Below are positions 22,711 to 23,237 of a stretch of DNA of 23,237 nucleotides, in pieces. The position numbers and the translations under genes were made by a program. Source of the DNA: Dokdonella_A sp039926025 (GTDB lineage: Bacteria; Pseudomonadota; Gammaproteobacteria; Xanthomonadales; Rhodanobacteraceae); NCBI GenBank assembly GCA_039926025.1, contig JBDSXV010000202.1, positions 1 through 23,237 on the forward strand, given 5' to 3'. Position 1 is the stretch's first letter. Each line of letters opens with the position of its first letter. Below the pieces are notes generated by a model. That model was not told the DNA's origin and ran no database searches. It saw only the letters and a list, made by a program, of their open reading frames with translations.

Positions 22711-23145
22711 TCAAGCACCCACGGGCTCGGCATCGTCCGCAAGATCAGCGGAGAGATCCGGTGCGGCCAGGCGGCGCGGAGCATCGCTCTGGAACAGCAT
22801 CTTGCCATTGACCTGCGCGCCAGCCGCCATCTCCAGCACCTTGTAGTGCACATTGCCATCGATACGCGCGTTGTTGGCAAGTTCCAGACGCTCGCCGACA
22901 AAAAGGTCGCCGTGCACGGTGCCGTTGACGACCGCGTTGGAGACGCGCACTTCGCCGTTGATACGGCCTTTCTCGCTCAGGGTCAGCACCGAATCGGCGC
23001 CCTCTGCCGCGATCGAACCTTCGATGACGCCCTCGAGGTGCAGGCCGCCGCTGAAATGCAGGTCGCCACGGATCGTGGTGCCTTCCGCGATCAGGGTATT
23101 GATCGCCGCGGTCGCCTTCGCGCCACGCTTGTCATTGCCGAACAT
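22711..23145 (-). CDS. Bactofilin cytoskeletal protein
   Basis: A 144-residue bactofilin: a small beta-helix protein that polymerises without nucleotides at the membrane, often to position cell-wall enzymes. The core (about residues 15-118) shows the repeating hydrophobic/glycine pattern: INTLIAEGTTIRGDLHFSGG, LHLEGVIEGSI, GRINGEVRVSNAVVNGTVHGD, ERLELANNARIDGNVHYKVLEM. The acidic tail is disordered. AGGAG lies seven bases upstream of the start on the minus strand. Its start overlaps the end of the upstream gene by 14 bp, so the two are probably translationally coupled. Confidence 0.93.
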   Translation of the reverse strand: MFGNDKRGAKATAAINTLIAEGTTIRGDLHFSGGLHLEGVIEGSIAAEGADSVLTLSEKGRINGEVRVSNAVVNGTVHGDLFVGERLELANNARIDGNVHYKVLEMAAGAQVNGKMLFQSDAPRRLAAPDLSADLADDAEPVGA

Positions 23146-23237
23146 CGTCGCTCTCCTCGCCCTTGATGGCTTCCTTCCAAGAAAATTCCTGCTCGACGCG
23201 ACCCCCGTCTCCGTCGGCGCGGACGATCACGCGATTG
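23132..23237 (-). CDS. Unidentified protein, C-terminal fragment upstream of bactofilin
   Basis: The minus strand from the window edge is open in one frame that ends at TGA 23132-23134, encoding 34 residues: NRVIVRADGDGGRVEQEFSW followed by KEAIKGEESDDVRQ. Third codon positions are mostly G or C, as in the neighbouring genes, which supports real coding. It overlaps the bactofilin start by 14 bp. In related genomes a single-pass membrane protein of unknown function (DUF6776-like) often precedes bactofilin, and the fragment would suit its tail, but so little sequence cannot confirm that. Confidence 0.6.
   Translation of the reverse strand, partial: NRVIVRADGDGGRVEQEFSWKEAIKGEESDDVRQ

Noticed and set aside
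22689..22711. ATCGGC/GCCGAT stem followed by TTTT, resembling an intrinsic terminator
   Set aside because: It reads on the plus strand, where there is no gene; on the minus strand, where bactofilin and erpA lie, no T tract follows the stem.

Overview
The window looks like the chromosome of a high-GC gammaproteobacterium of the Xanthomonadales/Lysobacterales, probably Rhodanobacteraceae-like. This rests on the gene order groES / cutA-dsbD / aroQ-accB-accC-prmA / zinc-ribbon gene-fis-purH-purD, on heptamer repeats of the GGGATTC type that I recall as common in this order, and on a secreted protein ending in an 'IFxNGFE' tag. The taxonomic call is inference; no rRNA is present. There are no tRNA genes, CRISPR arrays or prophage, and no transposase gene.

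Layout. Positions 1-300 hold the 5' end of groES (minus strand) with a heat-shock promoter and a CIRCE operator. Divergent from it is a secreted endonuclease I-type nuclease (304-2538). Next come cutA, a DsbD with two tandem N-terminal alpha domains, and a membrane-anchored TlpA-like thioredoxin (2634-5957): a periplasmic thiol-redox block. Then aroQ, accB, a small four-helix-bundle gene, accC and prmA (6064-9875) lead into a permuted NlpC/P60-type hydrolase gene. A 234-bp hairpin-rich element with 20-bp inverted termini (10692-10925) separates this from a zinc-ribbon membrane protein, fis, purH and purD (10981-15367). A secreted TPR protein faces purD on the minus strand (15419-17071). A lipid module follows on plus: an LplT-like transporter fused to an acyltransferase, then a diacylglycerol glycosyltransferase (17228-20307). 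The right end is a minus-strand run: an unidentified C-terminal fragment, bactofilin, erpA, nudC, ampE.

The most unusual feature is a family of three inverted-repeat elements built from 7-bp units (GGGATTC/GAATCCC). They sit at the accB/accC, accC/prmA and purH/purD junctions. Each starts 3-7 nt after a stop codon and ends 6-7 nt before the next ATG, so each fills the intercistronic gap without breaking a gene. Two are short (about 135-150 bp). The one between accB and accC carries a complete gene for a four-helix-bundle protein of the 23S-rRNA intervening-sequence-protein family. Its reading frame runs through both repeat arms, overlaps the accB stop by ATGA and runs past the accC start. This looks like a cargo-bearing version of a non-autonomous repeat, embedded in an essential fatty-acid operon.
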